A stretch of 61,742 bases of DNA. Origin: Planctomycetota bacterium (lineage in GTDB: Bacteria; Planctomycetota; Planctomycetia; Planctomycetales; Planctomycetaceae). The notes beneath the pieces are model-generated. The model was not told the origin of the DNA and searched no databases. It was given only the letters and a program-made list of their open reading frames with translations. Below are positions 35,733 through 44,420 of the stretch, one piece after another. How positions within the stretch are numbered: the first letter of the stretch is position 1; each line of letters opens with the position of its first letter. The position numbers were made by a program, and so were the translations under genes. The stretch covers positions 1 through 61,742 of the forward strand of contig JAURQH010000053.1 of the NCBI GenBank assembly GCA_030836185.1. The letters run 5' to 3'.

Positions 35733-38700
35733 TTAGTCACTTCTAAGTGTCGACAGTACCGGCGTTGTTAGGGCTTGAATGACCGCCGCAAATGCGGAAA
35801 TCATTCCCGCACAAAATACTCCCAATAGTAAATAGAGCAATGAAAACCATGGGACATCGGCTCCAACGCTCAAAAGGTGTGGTGACATTGAAAACAACGC
35901 TGCTCCCGAACCGCTGATCAATCCCCACAATAGCAGAAAGGCGTTCTCCAGTAAAACCAATTGAGTAATTGACCCATTTCGGAATCCGACTGCTCTCAGC
36001 AGAGACAGCTCTCCACCTCGTTCGATGACATTACGAAGCATAACAGTTCCCAAACCGATGGTTCCGAGCAGAAGTCCCAGCCCACCGAGAGTCTGAAATG
36101 TCTTCAAATAGGTGTTCTGAACTTTTAAGAACGCATCCAGTCGATTGCCAACACGATTTGTGTCAAACCCAAACTGGTTCAGGCCAGTTTCGAGGTAATG
36201 ACTGAGTAACTTGGCATCCTCTTGAGTGAGTTCCTGAACATTTTCAGTCGGCCCACCAATCAGGAACCATTCATAGCCTTCCCGATCAGGGAACAGTTCA
36301 AGGAAATCTTCCTCTGATGCGACCAGCACACCTTGGAAAATCGATCCGGTGAACGCTCCAACAATTTGTAGCCAAGCTATGGGGTTTTCTCCGTTGGGAA
36401 CAGGAATGCGGTCTCCAATACCTTTGTGAAGTGAGTATTGAAGTGTATTGAGATCACCGAATACCGGATAAACAGCGAGGCCATCTTCATCGGGAGGTAA
36501 CTGCTCATTGAGAAGCGTCCAAGGGTGCTCGTCGCTGACTCCCGAAAACGAGAACCCTCCTCGTTCACGCATTTTTGCCGTCGCTCCGATAACAGTGGGA
36601 AGGGTTGTCTGGTACGGATTCAGGCAACTGGCGTCTTCACCGGGCTGTCGGCGGAAGGCGAGAATTTCTGTCTTTTCCAGAATGGCGATGATTTCGGGAG
36701 ACTCTTTCATTTCAGGTTGATTGATAAATTCAAGTGCTTCATCGCGTCCTGAAACAGAGTTGAGATTAGGGAGAATCGGCTGTGAAGATTCAGCCACCAA
36801 TCGAAATCCACCATTGCCGGAATCGAGTTGTGGGCCCTCTGCGGTGGGGTTCTTTTGACCGGCAGCGACCGCAACAATCACAAATGTTGCAGAACTGATC
36901 AATCCCGTTGTGAAAACTGTTCGAGAACGATTTCGGGAAGCGTTCCGCACTGCGAAATGTGCTAGCGCAGAGTTTCCGACGCCCTGAATTGCCAACTCTT
37001 TGTCTCGTGAAATCCAAGACGACATCGTGAGTAATGAGCAGGTAAGCCCCAACATTCCGACAATAAAAAACATCACGACTTTCACAGACAATCCCGCAAA
37101 AGCTTCCATATCCGGAATGATACCAAAAATGGTAAGAAGGAGCAAGGTCAAGGCAACTCCACCTGTCAACCAGCCATAGTATCGAGTTCGCGTTACGGTT
37201 TTGCGGCGTGACTCTTCACGGAAGATGCCGTTCAGCATTGACCTGTAAGATTGACCTTTGAGTTGCCGAAGGGACCAGAGAATGGCACCACTGGCAACAA
37301 CGATTGAGATCACGGCTCCGATCAGCAAGCTGCTTGGCTTGACGGCAATATTCAGTTCGCTCGTTCCAATCGCACCAACCCAACGTGTGGTGAGTGCGGT
37401 CATCATGGCGTCGGCGTACAGGATTGAAGCATACGCACCAACACCAGCACCGATGAAAATAACCAATAATGACTCCACGACAATATGACGCTTGACCATT
37501 CTGTCGGTCCAGCCGATTGAATGCAGCAGTCCGATCTCTGAAATACGTTGTTCGATTCCGAGTCGAAAGAGTAGTCCAATCAAAAGCATTGCCGAGATAA
37601 TCAAAAAGAAACTGAATGCGATGAACAAAGCACTAAAATCTGTGGTGCCTTGTGACGCTTGTAATCCAAGAGCTTTGACGGGCCGAAACGCGATTCCCGC
37701 AGACACCGGATCGTAGGCTTCGAGTATCGCATCTTCAACTTGTCTCTCAAATGTTGATAAATCATTCAATGCAACGTCAGTAGCGAAGCGATAAGAGGTC
37801 AAGTTGCCGTATCGGCTATGCCATAAGTTTTGTGCGGTGTTGAGGGACACAAACGCTTTCGGAGTTGCCCGATATGCCTTCGTCATCTTGGTGGGGTCAT
37901 CAGGATCAACTCCCCCTTCCCAATATCCTTCATCCGCATCTGTCAATCGACCGAGATCCATTTCGAATGGCTGATCCCATTCGTCGTAGGAATCGACATC
38001 GGTGATGCCGAGAAGTTTCGGAGTGAGCCCGAGATCATCCAACGGTCCTTCTAGTTGAACAATCCCAACGATTTCAAAAGAGAGTTCGACCTCTGGCAGT
38101 TCGCCATGCGATCCCACAACGTGCCATTTGACTTTGATTTTATCGCCGACTTTGACTTTGAGATTGTCAGCCAGCCAACTGTTCAACACAATCTGGTCGT
38201 CATTCATTTTGTCAGGCCACTCACCCGATCTCATCAATGGCGGTCCGAAGGGGGACGAATTCAGTGTCGCTCGGTCGAGACCTGCGATGACGGAGTACAT
38301 CGAATAATTTTCAGGATCAGAAATGTTTCCTAATTCATTGGCAAGATAAACAAGAACCGGTGATGCTTGACAACCCAGAGAATTGGCTGCTTTGCTGGCC
38401 GCAGATTCTGTGTTCGTATCAAGAATCATCTGATGACTTTCCAAAGTCACATAGGAGCGATCTTCGATCGTGCGAACCTTCAGTTGCAAGTCGTCCAGGG
38501 TGAGGCAATCTTTCAATTGCCGATTCAAATAATTGTTTGAGGTATTGGCCGATTCTAATTGGTGAGAGCTTGTTCCTTTCGCGGCAACAAACAAAGAATT
38601 GATTTTTGCAGGCATCCCTTCTGGGTGCTTTGGCGACCGACGGACTGCTGCCAGATCGAGATAAACCTGTAACTCTTCCAGCGAGACATAGGCATTAAGC

Positions 38701-39329
38701 GTCAGCTTTTGTGAGGGGTTGAGTTGAAAACGGTCTGCCGATGATTGGCCACTGAGAATATGCGAGACATTGAACGTCAGTTCTTGGGAAGTCTCTTTTC
38801 GCTCGCCCAAAATCGACCCGCGTGGAATGGTGGCAGGCAACTCCACGTACAAGGAAATATCATCTCCCGGCTTGGCTTGTAGTGCCTCTGCGGTTTGTTG
38901 CGAGAGAATAATTTCTCGACCGACAGGTGCAGAGACATCATCAGGACCGATCATCGACCAAAGCCGTTGATCGATTCCCCACAAGCCGACCTGATTCGCT
39001 CGAAGTGTTTCCTTGCTTTCATTGGAGGTGAATTGCAACGCAGCCGAAAGTGATAATCCCGGAGCCACAGCCGAATACTCGTTTGTAAACTCAGGGGATG
39101 ATGCAATTTCTTCAGCAAGCTCCTCGCGGAAGAATCTTGGGCTGCTCAGTGCGTAATCGACTTTACCCAAGCGTTTCAGACTAATGAGGCTGAGGCTTTC
39201 TTTGACGGAATCCCCAACAATTAAAGCTCCTCCGATAACAGTCGAACCGGCAACGACTCCCAGTAATACGGCGAGGTTGGTTTTCCAGTAATACAGGAGG
39301 CTTTTGAAGATCAATCGAATTGTGCTCAT
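35733..39329 (-). CDS. giant ABC transporter permease with two FtsX domains
   Basis: 1198 residues. An N-terminal membrane helix (NLAVLLGVVAGSTVIGGALI) and a large periplasmic MacB-like domain precede FtsX domain 1 (around 560-690; ISEIGLLHSIGWTDRMVKRHIVVESLLVIF), more helices and a second periplasmic region, then FtsX domain 2 near the C-terminus (LLLGTIGLGTVMLRNVIERGGELSLLRAVGF). The layout is that of large lipoprotein-exporter-like or mechanotransmission permeases rather than importers. Its start overlaps the ATPase stop by 4 bases, so the two form one transporter. Substrate unknown. Confidence 0.87.
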   Translation of the reverse strand: MSTIRLIFKSLLYYWKTNLAVLLGVVAGSTVIGGALIVGDSVKESLSLISLKRLGKVDYALSSPRFFREELAEEIASSPEFTNEYSAVAPGLSLSAALQFTSNESKETLRANQVGLWGIDQRLWSMIGPDDVSAPVGREIILSQQTAEALQAKPGDDISLYVELPATIPRGSILGERKETSQELTFNVSHILSGQSSADRFQLNPSQKLTLNAYVSLEELQVYLDLAAVRRSPKHPEGMPAKINSLFVAAKGTSSHQLESANTSNNYLNRQLKDCLTLDDLQLKVRTIEDRSYVTLESHQMILDTNTESAASKAANSLGCQASPVLVYLANELGNISDPENYSMYSVIAGLDRATLNSSPFGPPLMRSGEWPDKMNDDQIVLNSWLADNLKVKVGDKIKVKWHVVGSHGELPEVELSFEIVGIVQLEGPLDDLGLTPKLLGITDVDSYDEWDQPFEMDLGRLTDADEGYWEGGVDPDDPTKMTKAYRATPKAFVSLNTAQNLWHSRYGNLTSYRFATDVALNDLSTFERQVEDAILEAYDPVSAGIAFRPVKALGLQASQGTTDFSALFIAFSFFLIISAMLLIGLLFRLGIEQRISEIGLLHSIGWTDRMVKRHIVVESLLVIFIGAGVGAYASILYADAMMTALTTRWVGAIGTSELNIAVKPSSLLIGAVISIVVASGAILWSLRQLKGQSYRSMLNGIFREESRRKTVTRTRYYGWLTGGVALTLLLLTIFGIIPDMEAFAGLSVKVVMFFIVGMLGLTCSLLTMSSWISRDKELAIQGVGNSALAHFAVRNASRNRSRTVFTTGLISSATFVIVAVAAGQKNPTAEGPQLDSGNGGFRLVAESSQPILPNLNSVSGRDEALEFINQPEMKESPEIIAILEKTEILAFRRQPGEDASCLNPYQTTLPTVIGATAKMRERGGFSFSGVSDEHPWTLLNEQLPPDEDGLAVYPVFGDLNTLQYSLHKGIGDRIPVPNGENPIAWLQIVGAFTGSIFQGVLVASEEDFLELFPDREGYEWFLIGGPTENVQELTQEDAKLLSHYLETGLNQFGFDTNRVGNRLDAFLKVQNTYLKTFQTLGGLGLLLGTIGLGTVMLRNVIERGGELSLLRAVGFRNGSITQLVLLENAFLLLWGLISGSGAALFSMSPHLLSVGADVPWFSLLYLLLGVFCAGMISAFAAVIQALTTPVLSTLRSD

Positions 39330-40024
39330 GAATTGCTCACATCAACCAGTGTTCCGTTTTGCAAATCAAGTCGTCGTGAAAACCGGTTGGCCAATTCGAT
39401 GGAGTGAGTGACACAAAGCAGCATCGTGTCTTGTTCGCTGGCGAGTTCGAGTAACAAATCCCCCACTCCATCGGCAGTGGATGGGTCCAGACTCCCCGTC
39501 GGCTCATCAGCCAACAGCAATGCAGGAGCGTTAATAAGTGACCGACAAACAGCGACTCGTTGACGTTCTCCCCCCGAGAGTTGTCCCGGACGATGATTGA
39601 GCCTTTCGTGTAAACCCACTTTTCCTAACAATTTCTCAGCGCGTTCTTTTTTGTCTTGAGGGTCGAGTGAAGCGGGGATTGTTGGAATCAGAACATTTTC
39701 AAGAACCGTGCATTGCGGTAGCAAATGGTGTTCCTGGAAAATGAACCCGATCTCTTGATTGCGAATATCGGCTTGTCTGTCTTTGGACAGACCACACATG
39801 TTCTCCCCCAAAAGTTCGTAACTTCCCGATGTGGGAGAGTCGAGGAGTCCTAAAATGTATAGCAGGGTACTTTTCCCACAACCGCTTGGGCCGGTGACGC
39901 AAACAGAGTCTCCTTTGGACATTTCGAGTCCAACTCCGTTCAAGATTTCCAGATGGCCGGTTGCCGACGAGAAGGTTTTTGTCAAATTCTGAACACTCAG
40001 GTTGCTCACGACAGAATACCTCAA
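39326..40024 (-). CDS. ABC transporter ATP-binding protein (LolD/MacB type)
   Basis: 232 residues. Walker A GPSGCGKST at 45-53, Q-loop FIFQEHHLLPQCTVLENV near 94-111, signature LSGGERQRV from 149, Walker B with DEPTGSLD at 173-180, and a switch His in CVTHSIE. The EHHLLP...ENVLIP pattern is typical of LolD/MacB-family ATPases, which power FtsX-type permeases. The gene overlaps both neighbours by 4 bases (ATGA), upstream with the thioesterase gene and downstream with the permease gene, so it belongs to a translationally coupled operon. Confidence 0.92.
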   Translation of the reverse strand: MRYSVVSNLSVQNLTKTFSSATGHLEILNGVGLEMSKGDSVCVTGPSGCGKSTLLYILGLLDSPTSGSYELLGENMCGLSKDRQADIRNQEIGFIFQEHHLLPQCTVLENVLIPTIPASLDPQDKKERAEKLLGKVGLHERLNHRPGQLSGGERQRVAVCRSLINAPALLLADEPTGSLDPSTADGVGDLLLELASEQDTMLLCVTHSIELANRFSRRLDLQNGTLVDVSNS

Positions 40025-40479
40025 GACGGATCGTGGGAATAATCTTCTTTAATTTGGTCGAAGTACAAGCTGGGAATTTCAATCGACTTCATTTTTTCAC
40101 CACGCTGGAAATGACAACAGACGGTTTTCATCGTACCACGCACCAGACGGGTTTGGTCTCGCCAGAATTCAAAATTGTAAGTGATTGATTTCACACCTTT
40201 ACGATACACGGCCAGCCGTATTTCCAGCATGTCTTCATAATAGGCCGGAGCTTCGAAGTTGCACGACGCTGAAACTCGCGGCCAACCGATAATTGAAGCA
40301 TCGTCATTGTGGTGCATGACCGTCAAATTGAGCGAACGGAAGAATTCGTGTTCTGTTTCTTCCATGTACTTATAGAACTGTGAGAAATGCACAATTCCAG
40401 CCATATCGGTCTCCGCGAATTGTACGCGACGACGATGAATGAATTGTGGCGGATCTGGAAAAGGCTCTTTCACGATCAT
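40021..40479 (-). CDS. hotdog-fold acyl-CoA thioesterase (YbgC/4-HBT type)
   Basis: 152 residues. The hotdog signature of the YbgC/4-hydroxybenzoyl-CoA thioesterase family is near the start: RRVQFAETDMAGIVHFSQFYKYMEETEHEFFRSL, with the catalytic Asp in ETDMAG. The central YYEDMLEIRLAVYRKGVKSITYNFEFW and a short tail complete the fold. It should hydrolyse an acyl-CoA or acyl-ACP. Position between a solute symporter and an ABC exporter is odd, and its link to transport is unknown. The stop overlaps the ABC ATPase start. Confidence 0.87.
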   Translation of the reverse strand: MIVKEPFPDPPQFIHRRRVQFAETDMAGIVHFSQFYKYMEETEHEFFRSLNLTVMHHNDDASIIGWPRVSASCNFEAPAYYEDMLEIRLAVYRKGVKSITYNFEFWRDQTRLVRGTMKTVCCHFQRGEKMKSIEIPSLYFDQIKEDYSHDPS

Positions 40480-40503
40480 CCTGATAGGAAAAGTTGTCTC
40501 AGC

Positions 40504-42129
40504 TTAAGCGGCAGACTTCTCTGGGAAAAACCTCTGTAGAGTTTCTTCAGTCGGCTTGGGGGTTACGAGCGAGACGATCACCATGACAAATGCTGTCAGG
40601 AAGAACATCGTCATGACGGGCATTGTGGGATATAACTCCCCGCCGAAGGGAATATCAACCGTGAATGTTTCGTTCGATCCAAACCCAGATTCACGGAACA
40701 GATAAAGCCAGCTTGCCGCACAAGTAATGACGGCCGCATAGGCTCCCGATTTGGTGAGTTTTTTCCAATAAAGCGACGCAAAGACAAGTGGAAACAAACT
40801 GGCATAACCACTAAAACACCAGATCCCCAACGTGAAGACGCGACGAGGTTCAAACAAACTGAAGACATAAACCACGGCAACGATGGCAATAATAAATGCT
40901 CTCGCAATCATAATGGTTTGTTTTTCGCTGTAGCGACCTTTGCCACCGTAATGCACAACGATGTCTTCGGTGAACATAGTTCCCAAGCAAAGAAACTGAC
41001 TATCTAACGATGACATGATGGCTGCCAAAACACCGGCAGAGAGTAGGCCAGTCATCACTGGGCCGTTGAGACTGCTCACCATAAATGGGAGAATTGCATT
41101 TGGTTTTTGTGCAATAGGAGGTGGGATTTGAATCAAATCAGTAGTCGCCCACAATCCGATTAAAATGCACGGGCACCACACAATCATAATGAAAAAGGGA
41201 TGCGCGACGACAGGTAGCTTAAAAGAGCTCGCGCTTTTCGCCGTTAACCAATGCTGGAAGAGGTGAGGAAACATACCCACCGATAACGGCACGAAAAAGT
41301 AGGTGGCAAACTGAGTTTTTGACATGTGCATACGAGTGAGTTTGTCGGCATCCACGGCGGCACTCGCTTTACGAAGGCTGGCCATTAATGTGTCTTCTCC
41401 CCCCAGCTTCATGGCAATCACATAGAATGTGACCATTCCAAGAACCATGAAAACGCAAGTTTGGAATGTATTGGCCCAAGCGGTTCCCCGCATTCCACCA
41501 AAGAAAACATAAATTAATACGACAATGCAAATGACAAACGATGCTAACGGTTTGGGAACACCGCCTTTAGAGCCCCCTTCGTCCATCATCGTTGCCACAG
41601 TTCCTTCAGCAGCATCCTCTGGAAGTTCGCCAACCTCCAAAACACTGGGGAAGGTACCTTCCTCAAATGTTCGCATTGTGACGGCATTGATGAATGTCCC
41701 GGAAGCCATCACACCGATGAGCAGATAGGGAATCACCATCGCAACCAATACCGGAAACAGAATTACTCCAATTTTATCACTTTGCAATCGGTCGCGAAAA
41801 TATTGAATTTGAGTTGTGTAGCCATACTTTTTACCAAGAGACCACAGTTTGACTCCCAGGATGAAAAAACAGAGGGAGTGAATGATGCCCGATGAAGAAG
41901 CGAGTAAGCCGTAAACACCGGCTCCTTCGACATAGGCTTCTCCCGTGGAACCAACCAGCGCAAAGGCCGTCATCGTCGTGCCGAACAGAGACATCAAAAG
42001 CATGAAGGGACCAATCGAATGGCTGGCCAACATGTAGTCCTTGGAGGTTCCTTTGAACAGGCGACTAGAAAACAATCCCAGACAAAGTAATAGAGCGATG
42101 TATCCACCGATAATGCCGAGAACGATCAT
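40504..42129 (-). CDS. sodium:solute symporter (SSS family)
   Basis: 541 residues, about 13 transmembrane segments. SSS family features: the N-terminal ALLLCLGLFSSRLFKGTSKDYMLASHSI, TMTAFALVGSTGEAYVEGAG, VYVFFGGMRGTAWANTFQT, and a late AAIMSSLDSQFLCLGTMFTEDIVVHY. A polar loop (VLEVGELPEDAAEGTVATMM) between helices 5 and 6 is longer than usual. It imports a solute with Na+; substrate unknown. The start overlaps the preceding small membrane-protein gene by 4 bases, and the thioesterase gene follows after 24. Confidence 0.88.
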   Translation of the reverse strand: MIVLGIIGGYIALLLCLGLFSSRLFKGTSKDYMLASHSIGPFMLLMSLFGTTMTAFALVGSTGEAYVEGAGVYGLLASSSGIIHSLCFFILGVKLWSLGKKYGYTTQIQYFRDRLQSDKIGVILFPVLVAMVIPYLLIGVMASGTFINAVTMRTFEEGTFPSVLEVGELPEDAAEGTVATMMDEGGSKGGVPKPLASFVICIVVLIYVFFGGMRGTAWANTFQTCVFMVLGMVTFYVIAMKLGGEDTLMASLRKASAAVDADKLTRMHMSKTQFATYFFVPLSVGMFPHLFQHWLTAKSASSFKLPVVAHPFFIMIVWCPCILIGLWATTDLIQIPPPIAQKPNAILPFMVSSLNGPVMTGLLSAGVLAAIMSSLDSQFLCLGTMFTEDIVVHYGGKGRYSEKQTIMIARAFIIAIVAVVYVFSLFEPRRVFTLGIWCFSGYASLFPLVFASLYWKKLTKSGAYAAVITCAASWLYLFRESGFGSNETFTVDIPFGGELYPTMPVMTMFFLTAFVMVIVSLVTPKPTEETLQRFFPEKSAA

Positions 42130-42383
42130 GCGTCACCCCCTTCCGAAATTTCCGCCAAAACCTCTTCCTCAACATCATCGGGCCACGCAATTCGTGTTGC
42201 CATGAACCAGATCACAGACGCACTAAATGAAATGCACATGTGATAAAACAATGTGACGGGAATGAAACCGAAGACCAGATTGGAATTGTCCCAATTCCAA
42301 TTGTCCTGATGCAGGATGATCAGCAGGATCACCAAGCCGGCAATGATGAGCCGACCTTGTTTCAATTTGAGTTGATTCGACAT
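42126..42383 (-). CDS. small membrane protein paired with the symporter (DUF3311-like)
   Basis: 85 residues with two hydrophobic segments (LIIAGLVILLIILHQ and FIPVTLFYHMCISFSASVIWFMAT) and an acidic C-terminus. Its size, position directly upstream of an SSS symporter and 4-base overlap match the small DUF3311-type subunits that accompany such symporters in many bacteria; the sequence itself is only weakly similar by eye. It is probably the first gene of the five-gene operon that runs down to the ABC permease. Confidence 0.7.
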   Translation of the reverse strand: MSNQLKLKQGRLIIAGLVILLIILHQDNWNWDNSNLVFGFIPVTLFYHMCISFSASVIWFMATRIAWPDDVEEEVLAEISEGGDA

Positions 42384-42525
42384 TTGAGAATCCGAAAGTG
42401 ATAGTGCGTGGTCTCGATTCGAAGGCGGGGCTTGAAGACATAAATGACTTCAAGTCGTGACAGTGTAACAGCATCCTGTTACTCACGAAACGATCAAATG
42501 GGAGAGATTTTCCATCTCTTGAAGC

Positions 42526-43320
42526 TCATGCACGCCGCTGTTCTCGGAGTGAATCGCGACGTGATGCCGGATCTTGACGATAATAAGTCTGCAACGACTG
42601 ATAAACTTCAGGATATTCAATCAGTAGTTGCCCCGGTGCCGAAAAGAACGCTTCCGTGCTGACAGCGAAGAATTCACCCGGATTTGTCAAACCATAGCGT
42701 CGAATCACCGACGGCTCACGCTGTCGAATTCGTGTTCTGAGTTGATCATATCCGTGATTCATCACTTGAGACCAGCTTTGATATTCGTCTTCCGAAGCCA
42801 TAGGTGGAGTTCCGTCGACGAAACGACCATTCATCATGTCAATTTGGTGGGAAAACTCGTGGTAAACCAGGTTTTCCGCATCGATATTCCTGGCCCCTTC
42901 CAGCGAGTGCCTCCACGAAAGTATGACTGGTCCCTGCCACCAGGCTTCTCCCATACGCGCTGAACCTCGATCAGTGACGATGCCCATCTGATTTTGAGTG
43001 CTATTTGGGGCTCGATAAGCATCTGGATAGACCAAAATCGAAAGGACGTGGTCAAAATAGATTGGTCCCAATGCCGAGACCATCATTCCAACCTGAGCAG
43101 AAATGAGAACTTTCATGGTATCAGTGAGCTGTAATCCCCCGCATCCTTCCCAGTTTTTCTCTCTTATGAATATCTGGATGAAGCGTTTGATCGATGACTT
43201 CATTTCAGGAGAAATTCGAGACCATTCTGCATAATCAGAGTGTAATGTTTCTTCCCAGTCTTGTGGAAAAGAAAGTTCTGCCCACTTACGGCGTTTTCGT
43301 GCGGTCCACCAGTTCCACAT
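42526..43320 (-). CDS. MtfA-like zinc metallopeptidase
   Basis: 264 residues. The MtfA (M90) family pattern is present: HEFSH at 154-158 (zinc-binding HExxH) within ENLVYHEFSHQIDMMNGRFVDG, plus FFAVSTEAFFSAPGQL further on, the family's E-containing third ligand region. E. coli MtfA is a cytoplasmic aminopeptidase-like protein that binds the Mlc regulator; no Mlc or PTS gene is seen here. Length matches the family (about 265). It is not overlapped with the symporter operon (143-base gap) and probably has its own promoter. Confidence 0.87.
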   Translation of the reverse strand: MWNWWTARKRRKWAELSFPQDWEETLHSDYAEWSRISPEMKSSIKRFIQIFIREKNWEGCGGLQLTDTMKVLISAQVGMMVSALGPIYFDHVLSILVYPDAYRAPNSTQNQMGIVTDRGSARMGEAWWQGPVILSWRHSLEGARNIDAENLVYHEFSHQIDMMNGRFVDGTPPMASEDEYQSWSQVMNHGYDQLRTRIRQREPSVIRRYGLTNPGEFFAVSTEAFFSAPGQLLIEYPEVYQSLQTYYRQDPASRRDSLREQRRA

Positions 43321-43625
43321 CTCAGAAGCCCCTCGCTCAACGCATCAAAACCCTTGGATCTATAGGGATTTGAAACTTTCATTCACATGAAGATCCATCA
43401 GATTAGTGTTTTTAATGCTCTTATCTTATTTCATACATTTGATTTAGGGTAGACCAATCGCGATTCCTTGACGCGCAAAGAAAATGTGGAAATATATCGA
43501 TTTTTCCGAAAGTGCGAGCCGCAATCGGTCGATAGGATCTCTGTCAGAGGGTTTGGTTTCAACTGGCTCGTGAATTGATCCATACCCTGCAGTATTTTCA
43601 CTCGAGCTCTGTCAAGGATGATGAC
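43321..43625. other. 305-base divergent intergenic region with a possible promoter
   Basis: The gap separates the MtfA-like gene (minus) from the small lipoprotein gene (plus). TTGACG near 43469 with TATATC 19 bases later, or AAATAT 16 bases later, is a candidate plus-strand promoter. AAGGA just before ATG 43626 is the ribosome site. Nothing else stands out. Confidence 0.35.
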
Positions 43626-43901
43626 ATGAAACTCAAGAAGATGGCTTTAGCGGCTTGTTTGTTTATGCCCACACTCTTTACCGGTTGTGGAATGGCTCCC
43701 TACGCGATGATTCCGTTTGGATACGCGGGTATGGTCGGAAGTATGCAAACCAATATGGGTGGTCAGACTTTGCCTTCCTCGTATTACCTGCGTGATGATG
43801 TGCAATATTATCCAGCCGGTCCTGAGGAACAGCTTCCTAACCTGAAGCGTGCTCTTCGTCAGTATAATCTGGAACAAGATGCGAATCTCGACGCTCAGTG
43901 A
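43626..43901 (+). CDS. small lipoprotein, unknown function
   Basis: 91 residues from ATG 43626, preceded by AAGGA about 7 bases upstream; an open frame reaches back to 43575. A lipoprotein signal ends [10 protein letters not shown], then a small Gly/Met-rich region ([18 protein letters not shown]) and a polar C-terminus ([20 protein letters not shown]). It is predicted to be anchored in a membrane facing the periplasm. Role unknown. Its stop overlaps the 3' end of the decayed decarboxylase on the other strand. Confidence 0.75.
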   Translation: MKLKKMALAACLFMPTLFTGCGMAPYAMIPFGYAGMVGSMQTNMGGQTLPSSYYLRDDVQYYPAGPEEQLPNLKRALRQYNLEQDANLDAQ

Positions 43902-44273
43902 ATCTGTGCATCGAGTCGTTTGGCAAGTCTGCTCGATCAGGGCTAATGTCATCCGGTTCCAAAAGGATATTGAGCAAACTGAATGCGTCACGATGTGCAA
44001 GTGATGCATTCAGTGCCTGATCGAGATCTCCTTCTGTAAACGCCTCGAAGCCCCAGCCTCCCCGAGGAGGTCAGGCATCTCATGGTATTCCCAGTTCGGA
44101 ATATCATTGAACGGGCCTTTCTGAATAAATCGTTCGGTGTCCCCTTTGTTTTTTAACACGACAATCGGGTTGAATCCATGGCGTTTAGATGTTGAGAGTT
44201 CGAGACAGGTCATCTGGAAGACTCCGTCTCCCACGAGCACAAGGGGGCGGAGCTTCTTCCGGGCGACCTGAAC
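43895..44273 (-). pseudogene. decayed C-terminal fragment of a thiamine-diphosphate decarboxylase
   Basis: The minus strand reads [20 protein letters not shown] from 44273, then [24 protein letters not shown] and [20 protein letters not shown]. These are the ThDP-binding GDG...N region and following strands of pyruvate/indolepyruvate decarboxylases. A frameshift near 44050-44065 moves the frame to [40 protein letters not shown], and a second near 43930-43943 restores [11 protein letters not shown] followed by TGA. The roughly 400 N-terminal residues of a normal decarboxylase are absent. Nothing in the 44274-44420 gap continues it. It is clearly non-functional. Confidence 0.88.
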
Positions 44274-44420
44274 TCTTCATTCTAAGGAATCGCTGACGCC
44301 ACAGGTATCTGAAGATCTGGTTTCTTAAGGCCACTCGCTCTAAATAAGCACTCTCCCACATCTGTGTTGACCACCTGAGCGTTTCTTTAAGTGCGATTAA
44401 TCGACCAGAATGAAGATCCG

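Noticed and set aside
44281-44420. More of the decarboxylase remnant upstream of 44273
   Set aside because: I found no further recognisable decarboxylase sequence there; the reading is lost before 44273.
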